64,000 nucleotides of DNA from Modestobacter sp. DSM 44400 (GTDB lineage Bacteria > Actinomycetota > Actinomycetes > Mycobacteriales > Geodermatophilaceae): assembly GCF_900107175.1 (NCBI RefSeq), contig NZ_FNOZ01000004.1, positions 95,210 through 159,209 of the forward strand, written 5' to 3'. Position numbers and translations under genes: made by a program. How positions within the stretch are numbered: the first letter of the stretch is position 1; every line of letters starts with the position of its first letter. Positions 41,900 through 51,141 of this stretch are shown here, piece by piece. The notes under the pieces are model-generated. The model saw only the letters and a program-made list of their open reading frames with translations. It made no database searches and had not been told where the DNA came from.

Positions 41900-43387
41900 A
41901 TGACCGATACCGCCGGCGTGTTCGCCCGCTATCCCGGCTCGCCCGGTGACGAGGCGGTCGAACCCGACGGCACGCTGCGGGCCGGTTACGAACCGGCGCT
42001 CCGGGCCCTCGACGAGCTGGGCGGGGTCGGCCTGGCCGCCGCGGTCGGGGAGATGGCCAGGGAACGGCGCGTCCGCGGCGTGGTCGTCGGCAGCTTCGTC
42101 GACGGCCGGCTCGAGGAGCGGCCGCTGCCGCTGTGCCCGGTGCCGCGGGTGCTGCCCGCCGCGGACTGGGAGCACCTGACCCGGGGCGTCGAGCAACGCA
42201 CCCGCGCACTGAACGCCTTCCTGGCCGACGTCTACCGGCCTGCCGGACGACGGCGCACCGACGCCGACCGCGAACCGGAGGCGGTGCGGGCCGGGGTGCT
42301 GCCGGCCCGGGTGGTCACGGCGAGCCCCGGCCACCGGCCCGGCGCGGTCGGACTGGCCTGGCCTGGCCAGCAGCGGATCACCGTGTCCGGCCTGGACCTG
42401 CTGCACGGGCCCGACGGCTGGGTCGCACTGGCGGACGACCTCCGCGTCCCGGCCGGCATCGGCTACGCGATCAGCAACCGCGAGAGCGCGGCGGCCGCGC
42501 TGCCGGGCCTGTACCTGGGTGAGTCGGCCGCCGGGCTGGCCGACCCGCACGAGGCCGTCGACGTCCTCCGCGCGGCGCTGGTCGACGCCGCCCCACCGGG
42601 CTGCGAGGGGCCGCCGCAGCTCGGGCTGCTCACCGACGGCCGGCACAACGCGGCGTGGTTCGAGCACCAGCTGTTGGCCGAGGCGATGGGCATCCCGATC
42701 GTCACCCCTGACACGCTGTGGCCCACGCCGACCGGTGGGGTCGCCGTCCAGGTCGACGGCCGGCGGCTGCCGGTGAACGTGCTCTACCGGCGGCTCGACG
42801 AGGCCGGGCTGGCCGCCCACCTCACCCCGACCGGCACCCCGGTCGACGTGCTGTTGGGCGAAGCTGTGCGCCTGGGGCAGCTGGCGCTGGCGAACGTGCC
42901 GGGCAACGGGGTGGCCGACGACAAGGTCACCTACCGGTACGTGCCGGAGATGATCCGTTTCTACCTCGGCGAGGAGCCGGTGCTGTCCTCGGTGCCGACC
43001 TGGGTGCTCGCCGACGCCGCCGACCACGCCGCGGTCCGTGACCGACTGCACGAGCTGGTCGTCAAGCCCGTCGACGGGTACGGCGGGCAGGGCGTGGTCT
43101 TCGGGCCACTGTGCTCGGCCGCGGAACTTGCCGAGCTGGAGGCCGTGGTCGCCGCGACGCCGCACCGGTTCATCGCCCAGGAGCCGGTGGATGTCACTAC
43201 CGTGCCCACGGTGGTCGATGGGCTGGTCGCCCCGCGGCACGTCGACCTGCGCGCCTTCGCGGTGGCCGGCACCAGCACCAGGGCGCTGCCGGCGCCGCTG
43301 ACCCGGGTGGCGCTGACCGAGGGGTCGCTGCTGGTCAACTCAGGCCGCGGCGGCGGCAGCAAGGACACCTGGATCCTGCCGGCCTGA
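41900..43387 (+). CDS. circularly permuted ATP-grasp protein (type 2)
   Basis: Cytosolic ATP-grasp ligase-like protein, 495 aa. Key stretches: VEQRTRALNAFLADVYRP (early), NVPGNGVADDKVTYRYVPEMIRFYLGEEPVLSSVPTW, ELVVKPVDGYGGQGVVFGP (ATP-grasp loop with Lys and Gly residues), and VNSGRGGGSKDTWILPA at the end, diagnostic of the DUF404/DUF407 family (compare Rv2411c). These usually sit with an alpha-E protein and a transglutaminase-like protease; neither is adjacent here. ATG 41900 with GAGG 5-8 nt upstream. Reaction unknown, probably peptide-bond formation. Confidence 0.88.
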   Translation: MTDTAGVFARYPGSPGDEAVEPDGTLRAGYEPALRALDELGGVGLAAAVGEMARERRVRGVVVGSFVDGRLEERPLPLCPVPRVLPAADWEHLTRGVEQRTRALNAFLADVYRPAGRRRTDADREPEAVRAGVLPARVVTASPGHRPGAVGLAWPGQQRITVSGLDLLHGPDGWVALADDLRVPAGIGYAISNRESAAAALPGLYLGESAAGLADPHEAVDVLRAALVDAAPPGCEGPPQLGLLTDGRHNAAWFEHQLLAEAMGIPIVTPDTLWPTPTGGVAVQVDGRRLPVNVLYRRLDEAGLAAHLTPTGTPVDVLLGEAVRLGQLALANVPGNGVADDKVTYRYVPEMIRFYLGEEPVLSSVPTWVLADAADHAAVRDRLHELVVKPVDGYGGQGVVFGPLCSAAELAELEAVVAATPHRFIAQEPVDVTTVPTVVDGLVAPRHVDLRAFAVAGTSTRALPAPLTRVALTEGSLLVNSGRGGGSKDTWILPA

Positions 43388-43443
43388 GGGCGGAGGCGTG
43401 TGTCCACTTTGTGCGCGTAAGACAATTAACCGACGCTCGGCAG

Positions 43444-43449
43444 TACGCT
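43444..43449 (+). promoter_or_regulatory. -10 element of the mazEF-like operon
   Basis: TACGCT, 7 nt before GTG 43457; the AT-rich TAAGACAATTAACC lies about 20 nt further upstream and could hold the operator. Confidence 0.45.
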
Positions 43450-43456
43450 CGCCACC

Positions 43457-43687
43457 GTGGCTGTCGTGAACTTCAGGACCGATGAGCGGTCCGAGCGTGC
43501 TCTGGCGGAGCTGACCGCCGACGGTTCCACCGTGTCCGACGCGATCCGTCAGGCGCTGGTCGACGCCGTCCGGCTACGCCGGCGCGAGGCGATGCGGCGG
43601 GAGTCGCTGGAGGCGGCCGGGAACCCGGCCGACCTCGCCGAGAGCCGACGGGTCCTGGCGGAGATGGACGAGCTGCGTGCGCGGTGA
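43457..43687 (+). CDS. ribbon-helix-helix antitoxin (MazE/VapB-like)
   Basis: 76 aa: MAVVNFRTDERSERALAELTADGSTVSDAIRQALVDAVRLRRREAMRRES is a ribbon-helix-helix DNA-binding domain; the C-terminal helix (NPADLAESRRVLAEMDELRAR) is the likely toxin-binding part. GTG 43457 follows TACGCT by 7 nt. The toxin start overlaps its end by 11 nt. The pair sits antisense to a vapC-like ORF, in a compact rearranged cluster. Confidence 0.8.
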   Translation: MAVVNFRTDERSERALAELTADGSTVSDAIRQALVDAVRLRRREAMRRESLEAAGNPADLAESRRVLAEMDELRAR

Positions 43688-44342
43688 CGTCCACCGCCTG
43701 CGTGCTCCCCGTGACGCTCGCGGCAGCGAGGAGCGCGGTGCGAGGTACGCCATCGTGGTGCAGTCCGATGATCTGCTGCTGTCGACCGTCCTCGTGGCTC
43801 CCACGTCCCGCTCGGCATTGCCCCGGGTCTTCCGTCCGACGATCACGGTGAACGACCAGCAGACGCAGGTCCTCGTGGAGCAGGCGACCGCAGTGGCGCG
43901 GGAGCGCCTCGGTGAGCTCGTCGGCCACCTCAGCTGCGACGAGTTGGCGCAGGTGAACGACTCGCTCCGTCTGGCCCTCGAGCTCGACTGAGGAGGCTCG
44001 ACGATCGGCGCTGACCAGGGGACATTCCAGCGCCCGTGCTGCCGCGGCCCAGCTGGCGTCGTAGCAGATCAGGTCGTGCTGCTCGCCGCGGACGGCAGCC
44101 TCGGCGAGCCACGAAGGCGCGGGATGCACGAACGGCCCGCACAGTCGGCGGGAGAGGTCCAGGTGCTCGTCGACAACCGCAGCCGGCTGCCGTAATGCGC
44201 GCAGGAGCACGTTGCCCACCTCATAGCTGACGAGGTCCCCGGCGCGATGGGCGGTCAGCAGTTCGCGCGCCGCTTCGACCTCGGCCTTCCCCTCCTCGTG
44301 TACCCACGTGGGGACGACGGACGTGTCGATCAGCAGGGTCAC
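43473..44342 (-). CDS. VapC-like PIN protein with C-terminus replaced by antisense sequence
   Basis: The first about 118 residues are a normal PIN toxin: LLIDTSVVPTWVHEEGK, SYEVGNVLL, CYDASWAAAARAL and LVSADRR carry the four acidic positions. After SADRR (near 43997) the ORF crosses the stop of mazF and runs antisense through mazEF to 43473 with no stop codon, giving an arginine-rich 170-residue tail unlike any PIN protein. The vapC 3' end was probably cut by a rearrangement that placed mazEF here. ATG 44342 overlaps the antitoxin stop (ATGA). Activity doubtful. Confidence 0.6.
   Translation of the reverse strand: MTLLIDTSVVPTWVHEEGKAEVEAARELLTAHRAGDLVSYEVGNVLLRALRQPAAVVDEHLDLSRRLCGPFVHPAPSWLAEAAVRGEQHDLICYDASWAAAARALECPLVSADRRASSVELEGQTERVVHLRQLVAAEVADELTEALPRHCGRLLHEDLRLLVVHRDRRTEDPGQCRAGRGSHEDGRQQQIIGLHHDGVPRTALLAAASVTGSTQAVDVTAHAARPSPPGPVGSRRGRPGSRPPPATPAASPRAGVAGRRRPAPDGSRRTRWNRRRSAPPEHARTAHRS
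43677..43991 (+). CDS. MazF/PemK-type endoribonuclease toxin
   Basis: 104 aa. MRGDVHRLRAPRDARGSEERGARYAIVVQSDDLLLSTVLVAPTSRSALPRVFRPTI is the MazF beta-barrel: a leading strand before the Arg-rich loop, RYAIVVQSD, TVLVAPTS. The usual C-terminal helix (QATAVARERLGELVGHLSCDELAQVNDSLRLALELD) is complete. GTG 43677 overlaps the antitoxin gene by 11 nt. Predicted mRNA-cleaving toxin; its target sequence is unknown. Its stop abuts the junction with the vapC-like ORF. Confidence 0.85.
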   Translation: MRGDVHRLRAPRDARGSEERGARYAIVVQSDDLLLSTVLVAPTSRSALPRVFRPTITVNDQQTQVLVEQATAVARERLGELVGHLSCDELAQVNDSLRLALELD

Positions 44343-44527
44343 CGACCACGCTCGGCTCGCATCAGGCCAGTAGCGTCCAACGACCCGGCCGCCCGCATCG
44401 CCACCCGGGCCCGGTCGAGCGCGGCATCGAGTTCCTGGGGATCTTGCTGCTCCAGCTCACGCCAGGCCGCCTCACGGTCGAGGTCAGTGAGCAGGTCGCT
44501 GGGCAGGGAGACCGTCACCTTCGGCAT
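44339..44527 (-). CDS. VapB-like antitoxin, probably internally shortened
   Basis: 62 aa: MPKVTVSLPSDLLTDLDREA starts as a ribbon-helix-helix, and AWRELEQQDPQELDAALDRARVAMRAAGSLDATGLMRAERGR is a typical VapB C-terminal half. The second helix of the DNA-binding domain that normally lies between these parts is missing, so an in-frame deletion is likely. ATG 44527 is 6 nt after CATCCT (possible leaderless start). Coupled by ATGA to the truncated vapC-like gene. Confidence 0.65.
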   Translation of the reverse strand: MPKVTVSLPSDLLTDLDREAAWRELEQQDPQELDAALDRARVAMRAAGSLDATGLMRAERGR

Positions 44528-44559
44528 GCCCGAAGGATGACGCGAGTACTGCTCGGCGG

Positions 44560-45774
<1,215 letters not shown>

Positions 45775-46905
45775 TCAGGCGGGGGTGGCCTGGCTGATCG
45801 ACTTGGTCTGGACGGTGTCCCAGCCCTCGACGTCCTCGGGCTTGCGCGGGTCGGGCCCGATGTAGCGGGCCGAAGGCCGTACCAGGCGGCCGGTGTTCTT
45901 CTGCTCCAGGATGTGCGCACACCAGCCGGCGGTGCGGGCGCAGGTGAACATCGAGGTGAACATGTGGCTGGGGACCTCGGCGAAGTCGAGCACGATGGCG
46001 GCCCAGAACTCGACGTTGGTCTCGATCGGACGGTCGGGACGGCGCTCGCGGAGTTCCTTGAGCGCGGCCTGCTCCAGCGCGAGGGCGGCCTCGAAGCGGG
46101 GGGCCGCGAGCTCCTGGGCGGCGCGGCGCAGCACGCGGGCGCGGGGGTCCTCGGCGCGGTAGACCCGGTGGCCGAAGCCCATCAGCCGGTCGCCGCGGTC
46201 GAGCAGGTCCTTGACGTAGGAGTCGGCGTTCCCGGACTGCTCGACGCCGTCCAGCATGTGCAGCACCCGGGACGGCGCGCCACCGTGCAGCGGGCCGGAC
46301 ATCGCGCCGATGGCCCCGGACAGCGAGGCGGCCACGTCGGCGCCGGTGGAGGCGATCACCCGGGCGGTGAAGGTGGAGGCGTTCATGCCGTGCTCGGCGG
46401 CCGACGTCCAGTAGGCGTCCACGGCGGCCACGTGCGCCGGGTCGGGCTCGCCGCGCCAGCGGACCATGAAGCGCTCGACGATCGTGGCGGCCTGGTCGAT
46501 CCGCTTCTGCGGAACGGCGGGGATGCCGATGCCGCGGGCGGACTGCGCGACGTAGGACAGCGCCATGACCGCGGCCCGGGCGAGCTCCTCGCGAGCCTCC
46601 TCGGCGGAGATGTCCAGCAGCGGGCGGTAACCCCAGATCGGGGTCAGCATCGCCAGCGCGGCCTGCACGTCGACCCGGACGTCGCCGGTGTGCACCGGAA
46701 TCGGGAACGGCTCGGCCGGCGGGAGGCCCGAGCCGAACTTGCCGTCGACCAGCAACGCCCAGACGTTGCCGAAGGTGACCTTGCCGACGAGATCCTCGAT
46801 GTCGACGCCGCGGTACCGGAGTGCGCCGCCGTCCTTGTCCGGCTCCGCGATGGTGGTCTCGAAGGCGATGACGCCTTCCAGGCCGGGTACGAAGTCGTCG
46901 GCCAT
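45775..46905 (-). CDS. citA: citrate synthase 2 (CitA type)
   Basis: Cytosolic TCA-cycle enzyme of 376 aa. N-terminal VPGLEGVIAFETTIAEPDKDGGALRYRGVDIEDLVGKVTFGNVWALL is the actinobacterial citrate synthase 2 start. Catalytic His in AAEHGMNASTFTARV, catalytic His in SGPLHGGAPSRV, MGFGHRVYRAEDPRAR, and Asp in LDFAEVP. ATG 46905 with AAAGGAG upstream. Matches the Rv0889c position, ending the block syntenic with M. tuberculosis. Followed by the stem-loop repeat. Confidence 0.95.
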   Translation of the reverse strand: MADDFVPGLEGVIAFETTIAEPDKDGGALRYRGVDIEDLVGKVTFGNVWALLVDGKFGSGLPPAEPFPIPVHTGDVRVDVQAALAMLTPIWGYRPLLDISAEEAREELARAAVMALSYVAQSARGIGIPAVPQKRIDQAATIVERFMVRWRGEPDPAHVAAVDAYWTSAAEHGMNASTFTARVIASTGADVAASLSGAIGAMSGPLHGGAPSRVLHMLDGVEQSGNADSYVKDLLDRGDRLMGFGHRVYRAEDPRARVLRRAAQELAAPRFEAALALEQAALKELRERRPDRPIETNVEFWAAIVLDFAEVPSHMFTSMFTCARTAGWCAHILEQKNTGRLVRPSARYIGPDPRKPEDVEGWDTVQTKSISQATPA

Positions 46906-47064
46906 CTCGCATGCTCCTTTGCAGCGGGGGTGGTGCGTCGTGGCGCAGGTCCGCCCATGACAGCCGACAACTTAGGCGCCTGCCCGCCGGCCGGTGCACC
47001 CGGGCGGTGCGGAACGGACCGGCCGCCCTCTGCCGGCCTCCCCGGCGGTGACAGCATGGCGGCC

Positions 47065-47712
47065 GTGCCAGACCTGACCAGCATGCGCAGGGACTACGAC
47101 GACGGGGGCCTGTCCGAGCAGACTCTGGCCGCGACCTGGGTCGAGCAGTTCGACCGGTGGTTCGCCGACGCGGTGGCCGCGGAGCTGCCCGAGCCCAACG
47201 CGATGGTGGTCGCCACCGCCGACGCCGACGGTGCGCCGGACGCTCGGATCGTGTTGATGAAGGGCTACGCCGCCGACGGGTTCGTCTTCGGCACCAGCTA
47301 CGCCTCGGCCAAGGCCGCCGAGCTCGCGGTCAACCCGCGGGCGGCGCTGGTTTTCCCCTGGCACGCCCTGCAGCGCTCGGTGCGGGTGACCGGCCGGGTC
47401 GAGCGGATCGGCCCGACGGCGTCGGACGCGCTGTGGGACCCGCGCCCGCGCGGCTCCCAGCTGGCCGCCGCGGCCTCGATCCAGTCCACCGTGGTCGAGT
47501 CGCGGGCCGAGCTGGTCGAACGGGTCCACGCCCTGGACGTGGCGACGCCGCCGGGCCAGCTGCCCCGTCCCGACGCCTGGGGCGGCTACCGGGTGGTGCC
47601 CGGGACCGTGGAGTTCTGGCAGGGCGGCCACGACCGCCTGCACGACCGGTTGAAGTTCGTGCGCGATGACGAGGAGGGCGGCGGCTGGGTCGTGCGGCGC
47701 CTGGCCCCGTGA
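47065..47712 (+). CDS. pdxH: pyridoxamine 5'-phosphate oxidase
   Basis: FMN enzyme of vitamin B6 salvage, 215 aa. Wording is PdxH: MRRDYDDGGLSEQTLAATWVEQFDRWFADAV, EPNAMVVATADADGAPDARIVLMKGYAADGFVFGTSYASAKAAEL, ALVFPWHALQRSVRVTGRVERI (FMN site), and the C-terminal WGGYRVVPGTVEFWQGGHDRLHDRLKF. GTG 47065 lies 7 nt after CAGCAT (leaderless-type); ATG 47056 adds three residues. The stop overlaps the MFS start (GTGA). It supplies PLP used by SerC nearby, though linkage may be chance. Confidence 0.93.
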   Translation: MPDLTSMRRDYDDGGLSEQTLAATWVEQFDRWFADAVAAELPEPNAMVVATADADGAPDARIVLMKGYAADGFVFGTSYASAKAAELAVNPRAALVFPWHALQRSVRVTGRVERIGPTASDALWDPRPRGSQLAAAASIQSTVVESRAELVERVHALDVATPPGQLPRPDAWGGYRVVPGTVEFWQGGHDRLHDRLKFVRDDEEGGGWVVRRLAP

Positions 47713-49118
47713 CCGTCCCCGGCGACAGTCAGTCCGGCCAAAGTGGCCACTTCGGCCGGACTCAGGAGCCGACGCCCGTCGACCCGCTCGAGGGTGGGGG
47801 GCCGGTCGCGCAGCCCCAGCCGGTGCGTCGTCGCCGCTGGGCGATCGACACCACGCCGCTGCGCAACCGCCCCTACCGACGGCTCTTCGGCGGCGTGGCG
47901 GTGACCATGCTCGGCCAGCAGATGACGCTGGTCGCCGTTCCGTACCAGGTCTACGAGCTCACCGGCTCCTCGTTGATGGTCGGCGTCACCTCGATGGTCG
48001 CGCTGGTGCCGCTGGTCGTCTTCGGCCTGCTCGGCGGGGCGATCGCCGATGCCATGGACCGCCGGAAGTTGATCCTGATCACCTCGGTGGGTGCGGCGGT
48101 CACCAGCGCGCTGCTCGCGGTCCAGGCACTCCTGCCCGGCAACGGGAACCTGGCCGTGCTCTGGGTGCTCACCGCGGCGGTGTCCGGGTTCGCGGCGGTG
48201 AACCAGCCGACCCGTAGCGCCGTCATCCCGGCCCTGGTGGGTGAGGAGGGTGTTCCGGCTGCGAACGCGCTGGCCATGACCGTGCGGCAGATGGGGGTCA
48301 TCGTCGGGCCGCTGCTCGCCGGCGTGCTGATCGGCGTCGGCAACCTCCCGATCACCTATACGATCGACGCCCTGGGATTCGTGGCGGCGGTGTTCCTGCT
48401 CCGCGGGCTGCCGTCGCTGCCGCCGGGCGGCGGGGCCGGGCCATTGCGTCTGCGCGCGGCCGTGCGCGGCGTATGGGAGGGGTTCGCCTTTCTGCGCACG
48501 CAGCCGGTGCTGCTGATGACCTTCGTCGTCGACGTCATCGCGATGCTGTTCGCCTGGCCGCAGGCGGTCTTCCCGGAGCTCTCCCAGACCGTCTTCGCCG
48601 GGGATGCCAACAGCCTGGGCTGGCTGTTCGCCGGTGTGTCGATCGGCTCGCTGCTCATGGGCTTGAGCTCCGGCTGGGTCAGTCACGTGGACCGGCAGGG
48701 CGCCGTGGTCCTCGGCGCGATCGCGGTGTGGGGCGTGGCCATCGTCGGCTTCGGCCTGGCGAACTCGCTGTGGCTGGCGGTGCTGTGCCTGGCGGTGGCC
48801 GGCGCCGGCGACATGGTCAGCGCGGTGCTGCGCTCCTCGATGCTGCAGACCGCGGCGCCGGACGAGATGCGCGGCCGGATGCAGGGCGTGTTCATCGTCG
48901 TGGTCGCCGGTGGTCCCCGGCTGGGCGACCTGCGCGCCGGGGTGCTGGCCAGCGCGTTCGGGGTCAGCGTGGCCATGGTGTCCGGCGGTGTGGTGATCGT
49001 CGTGCTCATGGCGGTGGTCGCGGTCGTCGTCCCGTCGTTCTGGCTGTTCCGCGCCTCCCGGGCGACGGAGTACGCCGAACGCGCCCGGACGACGATCGCC
49101 GGGCCGGTCGCGGGCTGA
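47709..49118 (+). CDS. MFS transporter
   Basis: 469-aa 12-helix exporter (MFS_3/EntS-like): TTPLRNRPYRRLFGGVAVTMLGQQMTLVAVPYQVYELTGSSLMVG, motif A loop GAIADAMDRRKLIL, and a substrate pore region PWMERRWG-type is absent, so it belongs to a different branch from the 51142 gene. Helices continue to AVVPSFWLFRAS. GTG 47709 overlaps the pdxH stop. Substrate unknown. Confidence 0.88.
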   Translation: MTVPGDSQSGQSGHFGRTQEPTPVDPLEGGGPVAQPQPVRRRRWAIDTTPLRNRPYRRLFGGVAVTMLGQQMTLVAVPYQVYELTGSSLMVGVTSMVALVPLVVFGLLGGAIADAMDRRKLILITSVGAAVTSALLAVQALLPGNGNLAVLWVLTAAVSGFAAVNQPTRSAVIPALVGEEGVPAANALAMTVRQMGVIVGPLLAGVLIGVGNLPITYTIDALGFVAAVFLLRGLPSLPPGGGAGPLRLRAAVRGVWEGFAFLRTQPVLLMTFVVDVIAMLFAWPQAVFPELSQTVFAGDANSLGWLFAGVSIGSLLMGLSSGWVSHVDRQGAVVLGAIAVWGVAIVGFGLANSLWLAVLCLAVAGAGDMVSAVLRSSMLQTAAPDEMRGRMQGVFIVVVAGGPRLGDLRAGVLASAFGVSVAMVSGGVVIVVLMAVVAVVVPSFWLFRASRATEYAERARTTIAGPVAG

Positions 49119-49157
49119 CGCGGGCGTGAGTCCCGGGTCGCCGGGTAGCGGGCGGGG

Positions 49158-50342
49158 ATGACGCTTCCCCGGATCCTCGTGCTCGTGCTCGCCGGTGGTG
49201 CCGGCGGCCGCCTGGAGTTGCTGACCGAGAACCGCGCCAAGTCCGCCGTCCCCTTCGCCGGGGTCTACCGGCTCATCGACTTCCCGCTGAGCAACTGCGA
49301 GCACTCGCAGATCTCCGACGTCTGGATCTCGGTGCAGTACCACCCGACCTCGCTGTCGGACCACCTGGCCAACGGCCGGCCCTGGGACCTGGACCGCACC
49401 TCCGGCGGGCTGATGACGCTGCCGCCGTTCCAGGGGACCGAACGGGGTGGCTGGACCTCGGGCACCGCTGACGGGCTGTGGCGGCAGACTGAGCTGATCC
49501 GCCAGTTCCGCGCCGACGCGCTCGTCGTCGTCAGCTCCGACGCGGTCTACAAGCTGGACTACCGCGAGGTGGTCGACGGTCACCTCCAGTCCGGCGCGGA
49601 GGTCACGATGGTGACCACCGAGGTCGCCCCGGACGACGCCTCCCGCTACGGCATCGTGCAGCTCGGCGAGGGCGGCTGGGTCAGCGACTACGCCTACAAG
49701 CCCGACGAGCCGGCGACCACCACGGCCACCAACGAGGTCTTCGTCTTCACCCCGACCCCCACGCTGGACCGGCTCGAGGCGTTGAGCCACCAGGTCGGGA
49801 AAGACGGGCTGGAGGACCTCGGCAGCCACCTGCTGCCCGCCCAGACCCGGGACGGCGCGGCCCGCGCGCACCGGCTGGAGAGCTACTGGCGGGACGTGGG
49901 CACCATCCCGGCGTACTGGCAGGCGCACCGCGACTTCCTGTCCGAGGAGCCGCCGATCGACCTGGACGAGCCCGGCTGGCCGGTGCACACCCGCGGCGGC
50001 CGGCACAGCGCGGCCCGGCTGCTCCGCGGCGCGACGGTCGAGGACAGCCTGGTCTCCGGCGGCACCCGGGTCGCCGGTCAGGTCACCGGGTCGGTCCTCT
50101 CGCCCGGGGTGGTCGTGGAGGCCGGTGCCACCGTCGTCGACTCGGTGCTGCTGCCCGGCGTGCGGGTGCGGACCGGCGCGACGGTGACCCGCTCGGTGCT
50201 CGACGACCTGGTCGAGGTGGGGGAGGGGGCGGTGGTCGGCGGGGACGGCGACATCACGCTGGTCGGCCGTCAGGCGAAGGTCGAGGCCGGTTCGAAGCTG
50301 GCCGCCGGGGCGCGGCTGCCCGACCCGGGCGAGGAGGACTGA
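49158..50342 (+). CDS. glucose-1-phosphate adenylyltransferase-like sugar nucleotidyltransferase
   Basis: 394 aa. ILVLVLAGGAGGRLELLTENRAKSAVPFAGVYRLIDFPLSNCEHSQISDVWISVQYHP is a GlgC-like nucleotide-binding domain with changes in signature residues (LLT for PLT, AKSAVPFAG for AKPAVPFGG). WRDVGTIPAYWQAHRDFL matches the substrate-binding loop, and the C-terminus is a left-handed beta-helix (VAGQVTGSVLSPGVVVEAGATVVDSVLLPGVRVRTGATV). ATG 49158. Likely a paralogue of GlgC; NDP and sugar specificity uncertain. No glycogen genes are next to it. Confidence 0.85.
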   Translation: MTLPRILVLVLAGGAGGRLELLTENRAKSAVPFAGVYRLIDFPLSNCEHSQISDVWISVQYHPTSLSDHLANGRPWDLDRTSGGLMTLPPFQGTERGGWTSGTADGLWRQTELIRQFRADALVVVSSDAVYKLDYREVVDGHLQSGAEVTMVTTEVAPDDASRYGIVQLGEGGWVSDYAYKPDEPATTTATNEVFVFTPTPTLDRLEALSHQVGKDGLEDLGSHLLPAQTRDGAARAHRLESYWRDVGTIPAYWQAHRDFLSEEPPIDLDEPGWPVHTRGGRHSAARLLRGATVEDSLVSGGTRVAGQVTGSVLSPGVVVEAGATVVDSVLLPGVRVRTGATVTRSVLDDLVEVGEGAVVGGDGDITLVGRQAKVEAGSKLAAGARLPDPGEED

Positions 50343-50417
50343 GCTTCGCCGCCGTTGTGCGGTGATCGTCGTCCGCGCGGCTTCTGACCCGTCGACGAGC
50401 GCACGACGGTGGGCGGG

Positions 50418-51095
50418 TCAGGCCAGCGCGTGCGCGACCACCCGCAGGTCGGCGACGAGCGCGTCGTAGGCGGCGGCCCGGCCTTCGTCGGGGGTCCGCA
50501 GGACGGCGGAGGGGTGCGCGGTCGCCAGCATCCAGGTCTGCGCGGGCACCTCCTCCTCCGGCTCGTCGTCCCCGGCTTCCGCGGCGGGCACCCCGGGCGG
50601 TGTCCAGGGCAACAGCCGGCCGCGGTCCTTGGTGATCCGGAACGACGGTGAGATGAGCGCCTTGGCGGCGACCGCGCCGAGGCAGACGACGATCTCCGGA
50701 GCCAGGACGGCGAACTCGGCCTCCAGCCACGGCCGGCAGGCCATCAGGTGCTCCGCGCCCGGGGACTGGTGGATCCGCCGTTTCGGGGTCGGGGTGAACC
50801 GGAAGTGCTTGACCGCGTTGGTGACGTAGGCGTCCCGGCGGTTGATCTCCGCGTCGGCCAGCGCCCGGTCCAGCAGCTTGCCCGCCGGCCCGACGAACGG
50901 CTCGCCGGCGCGGTCCTCCTGGTCGCCGGGCTGCTCGCCGACAAACACGATCCGCGCGGTCTCGGGCCCCTCGCCGAAGACCGTCTGGGTGGCCGGCTCC
51001 CACAGCTCGCACGCGCGGCAGCCGGCCGCTGCCTCCCTTAGCCCGGCCAGACCGACGCCGTCGGGCACCTGGGCCGGGTGATTGCGCTCGCTCAT
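50418..51095 (-). CDS. udgX: UdgX-type uracil-DNA glycosylase
   Basis: 225-aa DNA repair protein, iron-sulfur UDG superfamily. Motif GEQPGDQEDRAGEPFVGPAGKLLD matches UdgX rather than type 4/5 UDG (GEAPG). The R-loop KRRIHQSP contains the histidine that forms a covalent bond with uracil-DNA in UdgX (family knowledge). Cysteines in GCRACELW and further sites can hold the 4Fe-4S cluster. ATG 51095. Convergent neighbour: GlgC-like gene. The longer in-frame start at 51278 lacks homology. Confidence 0.9.
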   Translation of the reverse strand: MSERNHPAQVPDGVGLAGLREAAAGCRACELWEPATQTVFGEGPETARIVFVGEQPGDQEDRAGEPFVGPAGKLLDRALADAEINRRDAYVTNAVKHFRFTPTPKRRIHQSPGAEHLMACRPWLEAEFAVLAPEIVVCLGAVAAKALISPSFRITKDRGRLLPWTPPGVPAAEAGDDEPEEEVPAQTWMLATAHPSAVLRTPDEGRAAAYDALVADLRVVAHALA

Positions 51096-51141
51096 GGGGT
51101 CGATGACACCTGAGTCGGCGGACCGGCGCAGCGCGAAGCGC

